Positions 1-9,855 of a stretch of 64,000 bases of DNA are shown piece after piece. The notes under the pieces are model-generated. The model was given only the letters and a program-made list of their open reading frames with translations, searched no databases and was not told where the DNA came from. Location of the stretch: NCBI GenBank assembly GCA_964019655.1, contig CAXHTR010000004.1, forward strand, positions 434,001-498,000, written 5' to 3'. Source of the DNA: Perkinsela sp. pyNocScin1. Lineage: Eukaryota > Euglenozoa > Kinetoplastea > Prokinetoplastida > Perkinselidae. Every line of letters begins with the position of its first letter. Position 1 is the first letter of the stretch. The position numbers and the translations under genes are program-made.

Positions 1-689
1 GTGTCGATTTCGATACCTATCGCTACAACGAGGAGCCCTTTCCCTTTGCGTACGTCCCGCGGCTCGCTGAAAAGTTCAGCATCACACTTGGCAATTTGCA
101 CGGCACACTGGACCCATCGCTGCTGCCAGTGGATCTGAAGGAATTCAGCGTATTCAGCAACGAGCTGCACGGGTCGATCGACTGTGACGCATTTCCGAAA
201 AATATGACGCACATCGTCCTCGGTGGCAATGAATTTTGCGGAAGTCTAAAGCTCTCGAGCCTCCCACGCTCGATCGCTATTTTCCAAGCAGACAACAATA
301 ATTTCAGCGGAGAAGTCGAACTGAACGACCTGCCACCGGCTATGGAGTGTCTCTTCCTCGATGATAACGATCTCACAGGAAAAATTCATATTGAGCGTCT
401 GCCAAAGGCAATGAAGTGCCTCGATTTGAGCAGAAATTGCTTTCATGGAGATTTTGTGCTTATGGCACTGCCACCGACGCTGCATGAGCTCAGTATCGGA
501 AGAAACGAGCTGAGTGGTAAAGCCGTGCTTCTTGGTGCATCGACTGAGATGCAGTTCACGCTCGGTCATCGCGGTGTGCTCACGGCGGTCGTCGACGAAA
601 ATGGAAGCCCGCACGCATGGGAAGAGAAGATTTTGTCTTACACCAATGTCGATGATGACTCTGATAGGGATGAAGACTGGTGGAGCTGA
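1..689 (+). CDS. Subgroup A LRR protein, 5' end outside window
   Basis: The frame is open from base 3. The visible part begins with the end of the N-cap (a short FPF-x-YVPR stretch also seen at 3089, 5902 and 7039), followed by about six 23-residue LRRs starting at LHGTLDPSLLP. It then has a full C-cap (AVVDENGSPHAWE). The tail is unusually acidic: DDDSDRDEDWW. The leader and the first 75 or so residues lie upstream of the window. The closest relatives here by motif are 5902 and 7039, so this is the first member of a local run of subgroup A copies. Family assignment is secure; function is not known. Confidence 0.9.
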   Translation, partial: VDFDTYRYNEEPFPFAYVPRLAEKFSITLGNLHGTLDPSLLPVDLKEFSVFSNELHGSIDCDAFPKNMTHIVLGGNEFCGSLKLSSLPRSIAIFQADNNNFSGEVELNDLPPAMECLFLDDNDLTGKIHIERLPKAMKCLDLSRNCFHGDFVLMALPPTLHELSIGRNELSGKAVLLGASTEMQFTLGHRGVLTAVVDENGSPHAWEEKILSYTNVDDDSDRDEDWWS

Positions 690-1189
690 TTTGAGAAGAT
701 AGAAACGCTTGGATAGGGAAAAGACTGAGACATTTTCTGATAAGTAAAGGTTGCAATGTTCCACGCACTATGAATATGACTTTCCGACTCGCTCTTTCTT
801 TCTATGTTCAATCTCTCAATGATCCTTTTCTGACGCATATGCGCATGCACTGACGCAGCCAGTTGCTGAAAGAATCCAATGCGAACATAAAAGTGTGTAA
901 GCGTATTTATGTAAAAATTTTTGGCGGATGTATGGAATACACAGACAGCAGCAAAGAAACAGATGATAGCGAGCAGATGATAGCGAAATATTGCTCAAGC
1001 TCTTCAAATAGGAAGGTTTGGGTTCAGTCTCGAATTTTTGGGGTCATTATAATTTTACTGGCCGTGGATACGTTCGTTTAATGAAGAAATCTCAATGAAA
1101 TCGTGATTAAAGGATCATCCTCGATCTCATTCCCTGAAAATGGGTCCTTACTTCCTCTCTTTCATTCCACTTTGTACTATATTTTCACA
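690..1189. other. Intergenic gap, no gene seen
   Basis: A 14-base unit AGATGATAGCGAGC occurs twice in tandem (961-974 and 975-988, 12 of 14 bases shared). A pyrimidine-rich stretch (1150-1175) lies before the next ATG. Short open frames here show no LRR or cap motif. Confidence 0.5.
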
Positions 1190-2437
1190 ATGCGCTCCCT
1201 CTTCACCGCATTTCACGCATTAGAGAGCGACAAGCTCGGCCGCATCGACCCGATGCTCATGTCCCAGGAGGCTCTCCTCGAGACTTTTTTCGACGGTGTC
1301 GCGAACAAGGACCGCATCACCGACGCCCAGGGCAACTACGACTTCCGCCAGGCTGAGTCCTTCCACTACAACGACGCCGACGAGCTCACAGAAGTCTTTC
1401 TCGAATCTGCCGAGGCTGACGGGCACACTTTCGCGGGGTCCGTCAACTTCCGCTTCCTCCCACTCACCGTCCGGGCCCTCGACCTCAGCCACAACGCGCT
1501 TGTGGGGTCCCTCGAGGTCGAGCACTGGCCGCCGGACCTGCGCGAAGCCTTTTTGGGAGGGAACGCTTTTACAGGGACATTTTCCACAGCAGACCTCCCA
1601 CCGGGCCTCGAATCTTTGACAATCAACTACAACCGCCTCAGTGGCAGTTTCGACATGGCGACGCTTCCACCACAGCTGAACATGGTGAACATCGGTGGCA
1701 ACGCCTTTACGGGGGATTTCAATCTGACACGGCTCCCCGCCCGCCTGCACTACCTCTGCGCTGACGATAACCAATTTTCGGGGAGCGTCGACGTCTCATC
1801 GCTGAGTTCTTCGTTACATCGCCTTTCCTTTGCCCGAAATCAGCTCGGGGGAGAGATCCGCCTAATTAACCTCCCAGCTGGCCTTTGCTCGCTGTACATC
1901 GATGGCAACGCATTTTCGGGAAGTATTGACACAAAACGTTTGGCAAAGCGCATTGAAATTCTGTATGCCGACAAGTGCAGTTTTTCGGGGACCTTTGGGT
2001 TCCAATTTTTGTCAGAATGCATGCAGAGCCTGTGCATCAGCTCGAACGATTTTGTGGGGACTATTGAGACGCAGCTGCTGCCGCGGTCGATGACCTTTTT
2101 GGCGATCAGTGGGAATAATTTATCGGGAAGCTTTGACTTTTCGAGTCTGCCGCCACAGATGCACCGCGTCGAGCTCAGCGGCAATACGTTTTCGGGGGAG
2201 ATGCGCCTGAGCGGGATGCCCACACGTATGCAGCATGTGTACGCCGCGGGGAACCGTTTTGAAGGGAGCGTGTTGTTCGCGGGGCTGCCGTCGAGCCTCG
2301 CGGTGCTCGACGTCAGTGGGAACCAGCTGGGCGGGGAGATAGATATAACGCACGTGCCGGAGACACTGCTTGAGGTGCGCATCGAGGGGAACTGCTTTGA
2401 AAAGGTGGTGTTCCGGCGGTTGGAGAAGCGGAATTAG
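1190..2437 (+). CDS. Subgroup C long LRR protein (14 repeats)
   Basis: This is the longest intact copy, 415 residues. The frame is open further upstream, but only from a GTG at 1103. The ATG at 1190 gives a leader (MRSLFTAFHAL) directly before the conserved GRIDPMLMSQE-LLETFF segment and matches its neighbours, so I use it. The cysteine/tryptophan N-cap is absent and is replaced by NYDFRQAESFHYND. About 14 consecutive LRRs follow, nearly all exactly 23 residues, with LP conserved at repeat positions 10-11. The protein ends soon after the last repeat (FRRLEKRN) without the DENG C-cap. The gene is richer in G and C than most neighbours. Its only close relative here is the broken copy at 21045, about 20 kb away. 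Confidence 0.93.
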   Translation: MRSLFTAFHALESDKLGRIDPMLMSQEALLETFFDGVANKDRITDAQGNYDFRQAESFHYNDADELTEVFLESAEADGHTFAGSVNFRFLPLTVRALDLSHNALVGSLEVEHWPPDLREAFLGGNAFTGTFSTADLPPGLESLTINYNRLSGSFDMATLPPQLNMVNIGGNAFTGDFNLTRLPARLHYLCADDNQFSGSVDVSSLSSSLHRLSFARNQLGGEIRLINLPAGLCSLYIDGNAFSGSIDTKRLAKRIEILYADKCSFSGTFGFQFLSECMQSLCISSNDFVGTIETQLLPRSMTFLAISGNNLSGSFDFSSLPPQMHRVELSGNTFSGEMRLSGMPTRMQHVYAAGNRFEGSVLFAGLPSSLAVLDVSGNQLGGEIDITHVPETLLEVRIEGNCFEKVVFRRLEKRN

Positions 2438-3088
2438 GCTGGGAGAGTGCTCTTTGAAATTTGACAGAATTATGCAGATCAGTCGCATGTGAAGCGATTC
2501 GAATACAGAAGCCACAAACTTAACTTCGAGAGAAACTTCTCACCTGATCAAAACACAAGGGGAAACGTATTCAGTCGCAAAAATTTTGAAATTTTGATGA
2601 GAGCCTCACTGTTACCCAAAGAAGTCGGCCAAAGCCTGTGCTGCTGTATGAGCAACGTGAAACCTTTGTAGCGTTTGTAAGCCGAAAAAGAATATATTCT
2701 CGAGCAAACAAAAGGCAACAATATGGAGCCGAGGCGCTTAAGCACTTGGCTCCAAAGAAGGGGAACGAAAACTATCATGAACCCACCTGATGAACAACAT
2801 TCCAGGCCTACAATAGGAAAGCTTTCCCGATTCTCCAGGACTTGGCTCAAGGTATGATGATGCATATCGAAAAGATCACATAGTACGCATACTCGAAAAA
2901 GAGTGAGCCAATTCGGTCTAAAAAACGCTTGAAACGAGGAGTGAGTGTGCGCAAATGGTTTTTCGACAGTTCTATCTTGAAGATCAAAGGAGGCTGTATT
3001 TGCCGAGAAGACGTAGAAAGAGTTTTGCAGCTGCGGCGACTTTCCGACTGTAGTATACTTCGACTGTTCGACTTCTTCAAAATTTACA
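2438..3088. other. Intergenic gap, no convincing gene
   Basis: A 188-codon minus-strand frame spans most of the gap and runs over the start of the next gene. It has no LRR, leader or cap motif and is probably chance. I see no repeat or RNA structure of note. Confidence 0.4.
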
Positions 3089-3961
3089 ATGTTCACCTCG
3101 TTCAGCATATCCACTATTGACCCGTTCCTGGGCCGCCTCGACTATGACTCGCTCTCTGACCAGACCCTCATAGAAATGCTCGTCGACGGGCTAAATGCCG
3201 AAGACAAGAAGAGCGTACAAGACGAAAATGGAAACTTCCAAGACATCAGCGAATGGATACTCAACTACAATGGCGACAACTTTGCATTCACTGACTCGCG
3301 TGTGACGAAATTACGTATATTTAGAAAAAAATTTAGTGACAAGCAGTTTCCTTTTCAGTTCATCCCACCGCTTGTCGAATTCTTCTCTGTCTCCAGCTGT
3401 GCGCTTCACGGGACTCTCGACACTTCCGTTCTCCCACGTGGTCTCATCGTTTTATTTAATGTCGGGAACAACCAGCTGCACGGATCCATCGATTGGAAAT
3501 CCTTCCCACGAAAGCTGCAGCGTATAGAAGTCTATTACAACAATTTTACGGGAAGTATATCGTTGTCCGACCTTCCAGAAACGCTTTCCACGCTTTCTGC
3601 ACACCACAATAAATTCAGCGGAGAGATAGAGCTCAATGACATTCCAAGGACGATGAAATACCTGGAACTGCATAATAATTCGCTCTCGGGTTCAATCCGT
3701 ATTGAAAGCCTACCACCGTCCATCCAAGTAATCGATCTCGCAAAAAATTCACTTGTCGGTGATTTCATGCTTCTGGATTATCCAAAGAGCCTTCGACGGA
3801 TAGATATAGGCAAGGGCATGTTTGATCGAGTCGTCCTACGCAAAACGAGCGAGGAGATGCACTTTCGACTGGTTTGTTCCGGTGCCAGGGCGATCGTCGA
3901 TCAAAACGGAAAAAGCCATGCATGGGAGAAGTACATAATTGAAGGGAATATGGCTAGATGA
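3089..3961 (+). CDS. Subgroup A LRR protein
   Basis: 290 residues starting at the only suitable ATG, with leader MFTSFSISTID. The helix segment (GRLDYDSLSDQ, LIEMLVDGL) lies at about residues 14-35. GNFQDISEW follows, but both N-cap cysteines are missing while the tryptophan is kept. A stretch with FPFQFIPP leads into about six LRRs (residues 100-240). The C-cap is divergent: AIVDQNGKSHAWE at the end of a MHFRLV strand. It is the second unit of a run with the same design (5902, 7039, 8003). Confidence 0.93.
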   Translation: MFTSFSISTIDPFLGRLDYDSLSDQTLIEMLVDGLNAEDKKSVQDENGNFQDISEWILNYNGDNFAFTDSRVTKLRIFRKKFSDKQFPFQFIPPLVEFFSVSSCALHGTLDTSVLPRGLIVLFNVGNNQLHGSIDWKSFPRKLQRIEVYYNNFTGSISLSDLPETLSTLSAHHNKFSGEIELNDIPRTMKYLELHNNSLSGSIRIESLPPSIQVIDLAKNSLVGDFMLLDYPKSLRRIDIGKGMFDRVVLRKTSEEMHFRLVCSGARAIVDQNGKSHAWEKYIIEGNMAR

Positions 3962-4318
3962 TTCAACTTTGAAATGAATGTTTGACTGATAGGGTTCTGA
4001 TACTTCATGGCTTCGACTTACATATAAGGTGTGTGATGTTCTATTTGCAGTATTTTTGTTCCTATCAGTACCGAATGTACAAACAAAGATGAACAGCATT
4101 CGTGAAAAATTTTCTTCAGGCCCTCGAGTACGCTGAGATTCACCCAGAAAGCAAAGGGTTTCGCGGTTCGTGACTTTATGATTGTCACAGGAAATGAAAG
4201 CAAGAGTGCGCATTGCTTTCTTTTCTGCCATGATTCATATTGTAGATTTTCTAGCGTGTAAATCTCTTTCCATCCCCTATTTGTTGAATCGCAATTGATT
4301 TTGACTCTGAAAAATTCA
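3962..4318. other. Intergenic gap
   Basis: I see no LRR relic, RNA gene or marked repeat. A T-rich stretch lies close to the next start. Confidence 0.4.
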
Positions 4319-5170
4319 ATGCAAAGCATCATCCAACTCCTCTTCCCAGCAATGCAATCCAGTGACATCGCCGGTATCGCCCGCATCGACCCACTCGCTA
4401 TTCCCCAACAGGCCCTCATGGAGCTCATTGTCGAAGGTCTTTCCAACAAATCAAAATTCCAAAATCACAGCAACGGAGAGTTTCTGGACTACGCATCGTG
4501 GCAAGGCGTCACCTGCAATGACAAAGGTGATGTGACCAAAATTGAATGGTTCTTTGAGAACTTCCAAGGCACACTTGCCTTAGACCGCCTGCCACCGACG
4601 CTGACAAAATTTCAAGCTTCCATAGCCAAATGCTATGGAGCACTTGATGTTTCAGTTCTCCCGAGTGTCATGCAAACCATTGACATCAGCGGCAACTTTT
4701 ATCAGGGGACTATCGACCTGCCGCTTTGCCCGCCAGAAATGCGCGTGCTGCAAGTGAACGATAACGAATTTTCGGGGACGCTGGATTTCGCCGGGATTCG
4801 CAGCCCGTTTACGCACCTTGTTCTGGGCGAGAACAAATTCACAGGAAGCATCGACCTGTCGAGATTACCAGAGACGCTGGAGAACCTCGAAATCGACCAC
4901 AATTCTCTATCCGGTGAGCTGAACTTTTTGAGCCTACCAGACAGCTTGGCCTATCTCACGCTTCAAAAGAATGCATTTACAGGAGAAATACGCATGCCAT
5001 GTGTGCCTGCATCCTGCTACGAGATGGACTTTCGGAACAACCAGTTTGGGGGCGTTGGCGTACTCGGGCCGCTGCCAGAGGGCATCTACTCCATTCGCTT
5101 CGACTTGGAAGTGAAGATGAACGACTGCGATGGGAAGCCGTTTGAGCATAAACGTGTGGTGTATATGTGA
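4319..5170 (+). CDS. Subgroup B LRR protein
   Basis: 283 residues from the ATG at 4319; a second ATG 33 bases on (MQSSDIAG) could also serve. The segment IAGIARIDPLAIPQQALMELIVEGL replaces the usual LGR-D pattern in two pieces (IAR, then PQQ) and links this copy to 17126 and 19053. The N-cap reads YASWQGVTCND: the first cysteine is lost and the second kept, a pattern shared with subgroup B. About eight LRRs follow. The C-terminal end is a short form of the cap, DCDGKPFEHKRVVYM. Confidence 0.9.
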   Translation: MQSIIQLLFPAMQSSDIAGIARIDPLAIPQQALMELIVEGLSNKSKFQNHSNGEFLDYASWQGVTCNDKGDVTKIEWFFENFQGTLALDRLPPTLTKFQASIAKCYGALDVSVLPSVMQTIDISGNFYQGTIDLPLCPPEMRVLQVNDNEFSGTLDFAGIRSPFTHLVLGENKFTGSIDLSRLPETLENLEIDHNSLSGELNFLSLPDSLAYLTLQKNAFTGEIRMPCVPASCYEMDFRNNQFGGVGVLGPLPEGIYSIRFDLEVKMNDCDGKPFEHKRVVYM

Positions 5171-5901
5171 GAATGAGCGCTTTGGTCAAGAAATCGAGAT
5201 ATATAGATGAGTTCGATGACTTATATCATATTAATGTGGAATCCACATGTTTCTATTGTCTCGACAATGTTTCATTCAATTCAATGTTTCGTTCAATTTC
5301 AAATATGCTCTGAAGATCGATCGAAGTTTGGAGCGTAAATCAAATGGAGCTATACAAAAGAACGCTATCATTATCGGGCTTGACGCATGTGCGCCTTCAC
5401 AGCGGTCAATTACCTGCGATATGAAGATGACATTATCGCTATGCGCAGTACACAAAAATTCAGCGATCGCTCAAATTGACCTTGATGTCGAGGTAGATAA
5501 ACGTTGTTTTGAAGACTTTTTTCTCGATTCTTCATTGAAGACCTTTCAGAGCTACTGAGCTTGGCCTTCAGCAAGCTACGGGAATATCCATCAACGCGCT
5601 GCGCCGACCCAACAAGTAGACGATTTTTTTACAGGTATTTTTGCGAGCTATCTCTGCCCTTTAAACCAGGGGCATCAATCTAGTGATGGAATTTGAGAGC
5701 CAGTCCATCGAAGACTTCGAGTTATGTTGGAATTTCTTTCGTACGACTAGGAGGGCCAAAGAAGAAAGCTTTTGAATTTCGTAGAAAATGATGTAATCAG
5801 AAAGCTCGTCTATCAATCGGTCGACATAAATTTACGGAATTTGAAAAATTCATGGGTGCCTTTGCTATAAATTTCCGCATTTTATCGCTAATTCACGTTA
5901 A
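5171..5901. other. Intergenic gap with a 17-base tandem duplication
   Basis: The unit AATGTTTCATTCAATTC at 5266-5282 is followed by a near copy at 5283-5299. A 103-codon open frame (5247-5558) has no leader, LRR or cap and is not called. Nothing else is supported in this 731-base gap. Confidence 0.45.
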
Positions 5902-6762
5902 ATGACACTCGCTCATCCATTTCATGTGCTTTCCACTGTTGATTCAGCGCTTGGCCGCCTTGACTACCATTCACTTCCCCACCAAGCCCTCATGGAGATG
6001 CTCATTGATGGCATGGAGGAAGGACAGGTTGATGAATACAAGGATGAAAACGGCAACTTAATCGATGTCTGTGAATGGAGGGGTATCGAGTGCGCAGACG
6101 ATCGCGTGGAGTTTCTTCACATATCGTACAAATGGTTCACAGAAAAGCGATTCCCCTTCGAGTTCATTCCACCACGCGTGGATTTATGCGAAGCAGAAGG
6201 TTGCAACCTCCATGGGACGCTTGATACCGCAGTTCTCCCGAGCGGACTCGAGGTATTCGACGTTTCCGTTAATGAGCTGTACGGGACGCTCAATCTGAAG
6301 TCATTCCCCAGAGAGATGCAGAAAATTCGGGTATATGACAATGCGCTGACTGGGAGCTTGGCACTCGCTGATCTTCCACAGTCCCTGAAAGAATTCGATG
6401 CGGGTTTGAATAAATTTAGTGGGGAAATATACCTGAATGACCTGCCACCTCCACTCGAAAGGCTTTCGATAGATCAAAATGCCCTCACAGGCTCGATAAG
6501 CATCGAGACACTTCCAATGTCAATCCAAAAAATCGACTTGAGTGAGAACTCGTTTTTAGGTGATATTCATGTACACACATTTCCGCAAAGCCTGCAAAGA
6601 ATCGATCTTTCGGGTAATGCACTCAGCGGCAAAGCTATTCTCTCGAAGACTTCTGGTGCGATGCACTTTAGGATGGTCATGGGTCGGACTGTTTCATCAG
6701 TAGTCGATGAGAATGGCGATAAGCACGTATGGCACGACGATATTATGAAAACAAAGTGGTGA
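5902..6762 (+). CDS. Subgroup A LRR protein with intact Cys N-cap
   Basis: 286 residues. The leader (MTLAHPFHVLSTVD) precedes ALGRLDYHSLPHQALMEML. The N-cap is complete: DVCEWRGIEC, two cysteines around an invariant tryptophan. It is the strongest match in this part of the array to the CxWxGxxC cap. FPFEFIPP then leads into about six LRRs of 23 residues, including FSGEIYLNDLPPPLERL. The C-cap is SVVDENGDKHVWH. The same MHFRM strand before the cap occurs in 3089 and 8003, so these are recent duplicates diverging by substitution (inference). Confidence 0.95.
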   Translation: MTLAHPFHVLSTVDSALGRLDYHSLPHQALMEMLIDGMEEGQVDEYKDENGNLIDVCEWRGIECADDRVEFLHISYKWFTEKRFPFEFIPPRVDLCEAEGCNLHGTLDTAVLPSGLEVFDVSVNELYGTLNLKSFPREMQKIRVYDNALTGSLALADLPQSLKEFDAGLNKFSGEIYLNDLPPPLERLSIDQNALTGSISIETLPMSIQKIDLSENSFLGDIHVHTFPQSLQRIDLSGNALSGKAILSKTSGAMHFRMVMGRTVSSVVDENGDKHVWHDDIMKTKW

Positions 6763-7038
6763 TTCACAGCCGAGAGACTCTGAATTTTAATGGAAAATAA
6801 AAAGCAAATAGTTTCGTATTGAACTTGGATATTTCCATTTTGGGTACTTTGCAGTCCAAACCTCTCTATCTTTTTTCAGTGTGTACACTACAATGGTAAC
6901 AACGCATGCTGGTCCACTCCGCACTTAATCACAAATGATGTATTGAGACCCCTTGGCTACTGTTTTTTGTCGGAAATGTACAATTTACAAGAAATATGAC
7001 TCACTACTACTTTTCTTTTTCTCTTTTTTTTCGTTTAC
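6763..7038. other. Intergenic gap with pyrimidine tract at its end
   Basis: Bases 7010-7032 are almost only T and C and end 6 bases before the ATG at 7039. No AG lies between the tract and the ATG, so this could be a 5' UTR tract rather than a splice acceptor. Confidence 0.35.
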
Positions 7039-7884
7039 ATGTGCGTTGTGCTTCTCACCGTTGACCCTGCACTCGGCCGCCTAGAGTACGACTCTCTTTC
7101 TGAGCAGGCGCTCATGGAAATGCTGATCGATGGAATCGCTGAAGAAAAGAAGAAGCCATTCCAGGACACCAATGGGAGCTATCTCGATGTCAGCGAATGG
7201 CGTATGGTGACTATCAAAGACAGCCAAGTGACGGCGATCACAGAATCGCATTGTCATTTCAGTAAGAAGCAGTTTCCATTTCGGTTTATCCCTCCGCATG
7301 TCGAGAAGTTTCGATTGGATTTATGTCATCTCCATGGCACGCTCGATCCAAGTCTATTGCCGCAAGAGCTAAAGATGTTCAATGTATGCTCCAATGCGCT
7401 GAACGGGACAATAAATTTCAAAGCTTTGCCACAGAGCTTGAAGGGAATGTACATTTCAAACAATGCGTTTAGCGGTGGTTTAGAACTTGCAGACCTCCCG
7501 CACTCTCTCCGAGAGCTCACGGCACGTAAAAATCAATTTAGTGGAGAAATATCGCTCGACGATCTTCCACCAGCACTGGAATGGCTATCACTACCAAACA
7601 ACTTGCTTGCAGGCTCAATTAATATTGAAAGACTGACAGGGTCGCTACGATTGCTCAATTTGAGTGATAATTTATTCTCGGGTGATTTCCGCATGAGCAC
7701 CTTCCCAGAGTTCCTGAGACGCATTAGTGTCGAACGCAACCCGCTGAGTGGAAAAGTCGTTCTTCGCGAAGCAACTGGCAAAATGCCCTTCGATATTTTC
7801 ATTGACAATGTTTCATCAGTTGTCGATGAAAATGGGAATAAGCACAACTGGCATGACCGTATAATGCAGATGTCGAAAGACTAA
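7039..7884 (+). CDS. Subgroup A LRR protein, Cys pair lost
   Basis: 281 residues with a minimal leader (MCVVLLTVD), then ALGRLEYDSLSEQALMEML. The N-cap reads DVSEWRMVTIKD: both cysteines are gone and the tryptophan is retained. FPFRFIPP and LHGTLDPSLLP match the first, edge-cut gene almost exactly in pattern. About six LRRs follow. The cap strand is degenerate (KMPFDIF), followed by SVVDENGNKHNWH. Only 118 bases separate it from the next gene. Confidence 0.94.
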   Translation: MCVVLLTVDPALGRLEYDSLSEQALMEMLIDGIAEEKKKPFQDTNGSYLDVSEWRMVTIKDSQVTAITESHCHFSKKQFPFRFIPPHVEKFRLDLCHLHGTLDPSLLPQELKMFNVCSNALNGTINFKALPQSLKGMYISNNAFSGGLELADLPHSLRELTARKNQFSGEISLDDLPPALEWLSLPNNLLAGSINIERLTGSLRLLNLSDNLFSGDFRMSTFPEFLRRISVERNPLSGKVVLREATGKMPFDIFIDNVSSVVDENGNKHNWHDRIMQMSKD

Positions 7885-8002
7885 GCGTGTCAATGTATTG
7901 TTAGTAAATTGAAAAACATTCATGAATATTGCATGTACTCAGCACATTATACAGTTCGTGAGCCTATGAATTGAATTTTTCTTCTTCAACAATCATTTTT
8001 GA

Positions 8003-8842
8003 ATGCATTTTACTTTTCTCTCTTCGGTTGACCCAGCACTAGGGCGCCTTGACTATGAATCACTCTCCGACCAGGCATTAATGGAGATGCTCATCCATGG
8101 CATAGACGAAGATTACATCGATGAATTTCAAGATGAAAATGGAAACTTTATCGATGTGTGTGAATGGTATAGCATTACATGCACAGAGGATCGCGTGACC
8201 CGCATATGCTTAAATGGCTGCGATATATATACAACACCATTCCGGTTCGATTTTATTCCCCCACTTGTAACCTCTTTTGAAGCGTATGAGTGCAACCTTT
8301 CTGGAACGCTGAACACATCAATCCTTCCGCTGCATTTACAAACATTTGACTGTGGGCTCAATGATCTCGATGGAACCATTCGATTTAAAGATTTTCCTGG
8401 AAGCCTTGAGGACATAACCATCGGCCCGAATGGATTTCATGGCAGCTGCGCACTCTCTGATCTGCCGAGATCCTTAATTCACTTTTTCGCATATGATAAT
8501 GATTTCAGCGGTGAAATAGATCTGTGTTTCTTACCACCGACGATTGCATATCTCGAACTTCAAGACAACAAACTTTCAGGGCCGATTTGCATTCGGCATT
8601 TGCCAAATTCAATTGTTGAGATACGTCTGAGTCGGAACGCATTTACAGGAGATTTTCGTATGCTCTCGTTTCCGGCAAGTCTCCAGAAGGTGAATATTTC
8701 GAAGAACGCACTCAGTGGCAAAGCTGTCCTGGCAAAGGCAACGGGTGAAATGCACTTTTGGCTCAAAAACGACAGCATTACGTCAGTCGTTGACGAATAT
8801 GGAAATGTACACGAGTGGGAATCTCAAATTTTGCAGCAGTGA
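8003..8842 (+). CDS. Subgroup A LRR protein
   Basis: 279 residues. The leader (MHFTFLSSVD) precedes ALGRLDYESLSDQALMEMLIHGID. The N-cap is DVCEWYSITC, complete. An FRFDFIPP stretch precedes about six LRRs; one reads FSGEIDLCFLPPTIAYLELQ in consensus phase. The C-cap is SVVDEYGNVHEWE. Spacing to both neighbours is under 200 bases. Confidence 0.95.
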   Translation: MHFTFLSSVDPALGRLDYESLSDQALMEMLIHGIDEDYIDEFQDENGNFIDVCEWYSITCTEDRVTRICLNGCDIYTTPFRFDFIPPLVTSFEAYECNLSGTLNTSILPLHLQTFDCGLNDLDGTIRFKDFPGSLEDITIGPNGFHGSCALSDLPRSLIHFFAYDNDFSGEIDLCFLPPTIAYLELQDNKLSGPICIRHLPNSIVEIRLSRNAFTGDFRMLSFPASLQKVNISKNALSGKAVLAKATGEMHFWLKNDSITSVVDEYGNVHEWESQILQQ

Positions 8843-9024
8843 AAACGTCGAGCTCTGACGAGCTCTGCATCATACAAAGAGAGACAGAGAGACACAGAGA
8901 AAATGCACGAGCGATATATGTTCTTACAGTGAAGTGGGCTTTTAGAATTTACGCATTGCATATCAATCTGATAACCATTGAACAACACGTAGAAGCCAAT
9001 CTTTTCTCTATCCTTTGATATTTA

Positions 9025-9855
9025 ATGCTTCATCTCACAGTGTGTATCGATCCAGCCCTTGGCAGGCTCGACTATAGCACCATGTCCACACAGGCACTCA
9101 TGGAAATGTTTATTGAAGGACTCACAGCCGAGTCTAAAAAACAGTTTCAAGATGACCAAGGCAACTACCTTGATATCGAAGATTGGCCTGGTGTTGCCTC
9201 GACAAATGACAGTCTCGAAATAGAATGGAACAATATACACCTCGAAGGATCACTCACCTACCAATTTATGCCACCGAGGACCACAGTGTTCATTAGGAAT
9301 GTCGATTTACGCACGATTCGCGCACCGTTGGAAACGACTGACCTTCCGCGGGGCCTCCAAATCTTCATAGCATACTTGCAGGGGCATGTTGGTACTGTCG
9401 ATATGACGAACCTCCCGCCAGCACTCGTCAGTTTCGATGTCCGTAACAATCTTTTTGAAGGGACAATTGATTTAACTTCATTGCCTTCAAAAATAGAGGA
9501 AATCAGAATGAGCTCAAATAAGCTGACCGGGTCTATAGATTTCAGAGAACTACCAAAATCACTGCAGAAACTATATCTCGATAACAACAACCTTTCGGGG
9601 ACTATTCCGTTCGAATCCTTACCTGAGACACTCGAAATTCTATATATTGGAAATAATGCGTTTACAGGGAGCGTCAACCTCAGCAAGCGATCTGCACCGA
9701 TATTAATCGATGCTCCTCACAACAATTTTGAAGGAAGCATGGTGGTCCCAGCGAATGCAGAAGAATTCAGTCTGAATTTTCAGGCGACGAGTGTGTGGGG
9801 TGTGTTCGATGAGGATGGCGAGGCGCATGAGCGGGAGGGTGAGTGGATTGATTGA
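9025..9855 (+). CDS. Subgroup A LRR protein, Cys-free cap
   Basis: 276 residues with leader MLHLTVCID before ALGRLDYSTMSTQALMEMF. The N-cap segment (DIEDWPGVAST) has no cysteine. The first repeats are poorer matches (an insertion, YLQGHVGTVDM); the central ones are canonical, such as LTGSIDFRELPKSLQKLYL. The last LRR is truncated (KRSAPILIDA), as in 12008 and 15018, which tie to it in this feature. The C-cap is weak: GVFDEDGEAHERE. Confidence 0.93.
   Translation: MLHLTVCIDPALGRLDYSTMSTQALMEMFIEGLTAESKKQFQDDQGNYLDIEDWPGVASTNDSLEIEWNNIHLEGSLTYQFMPPRTTVFIRNVDLRTIRAPLETTDLPRGLQIFIAYLQGHVGTVDMTNLPPALVSFDVRNNLFEGTIDLTSLPSKIEEIRMSSNKLTGSIDFRELPKSLQKLYLDNNNLSGTIPFESLPETLEILYIGNNAFTGSVNLSKRSAPILIDAPHNNFEGSMVVPANAEEFSLNFQATSVWGVFDEDGEAHEREGEWID

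Noticed and set aside
1220-1774. Long antisense frame inside the 1190 gene
   Set aside because: Shadow of the 69-base repeats and G/C-rich codons of the real gene; similar antisense frames appear under many other LRR genes.
2548-3114. 188-codon minus-strand frame in the gap before 3089
   Set aside because: No leader, LRR or cap motif; it overlaps the start of a clear gene on the other strand and opposes the block direction.
5247-5558. 103-codon plus frame in the 5171-5901 gap
   Set aside because: No family motif, no relatives among the units, low-complexity start made by a tandem duplication.
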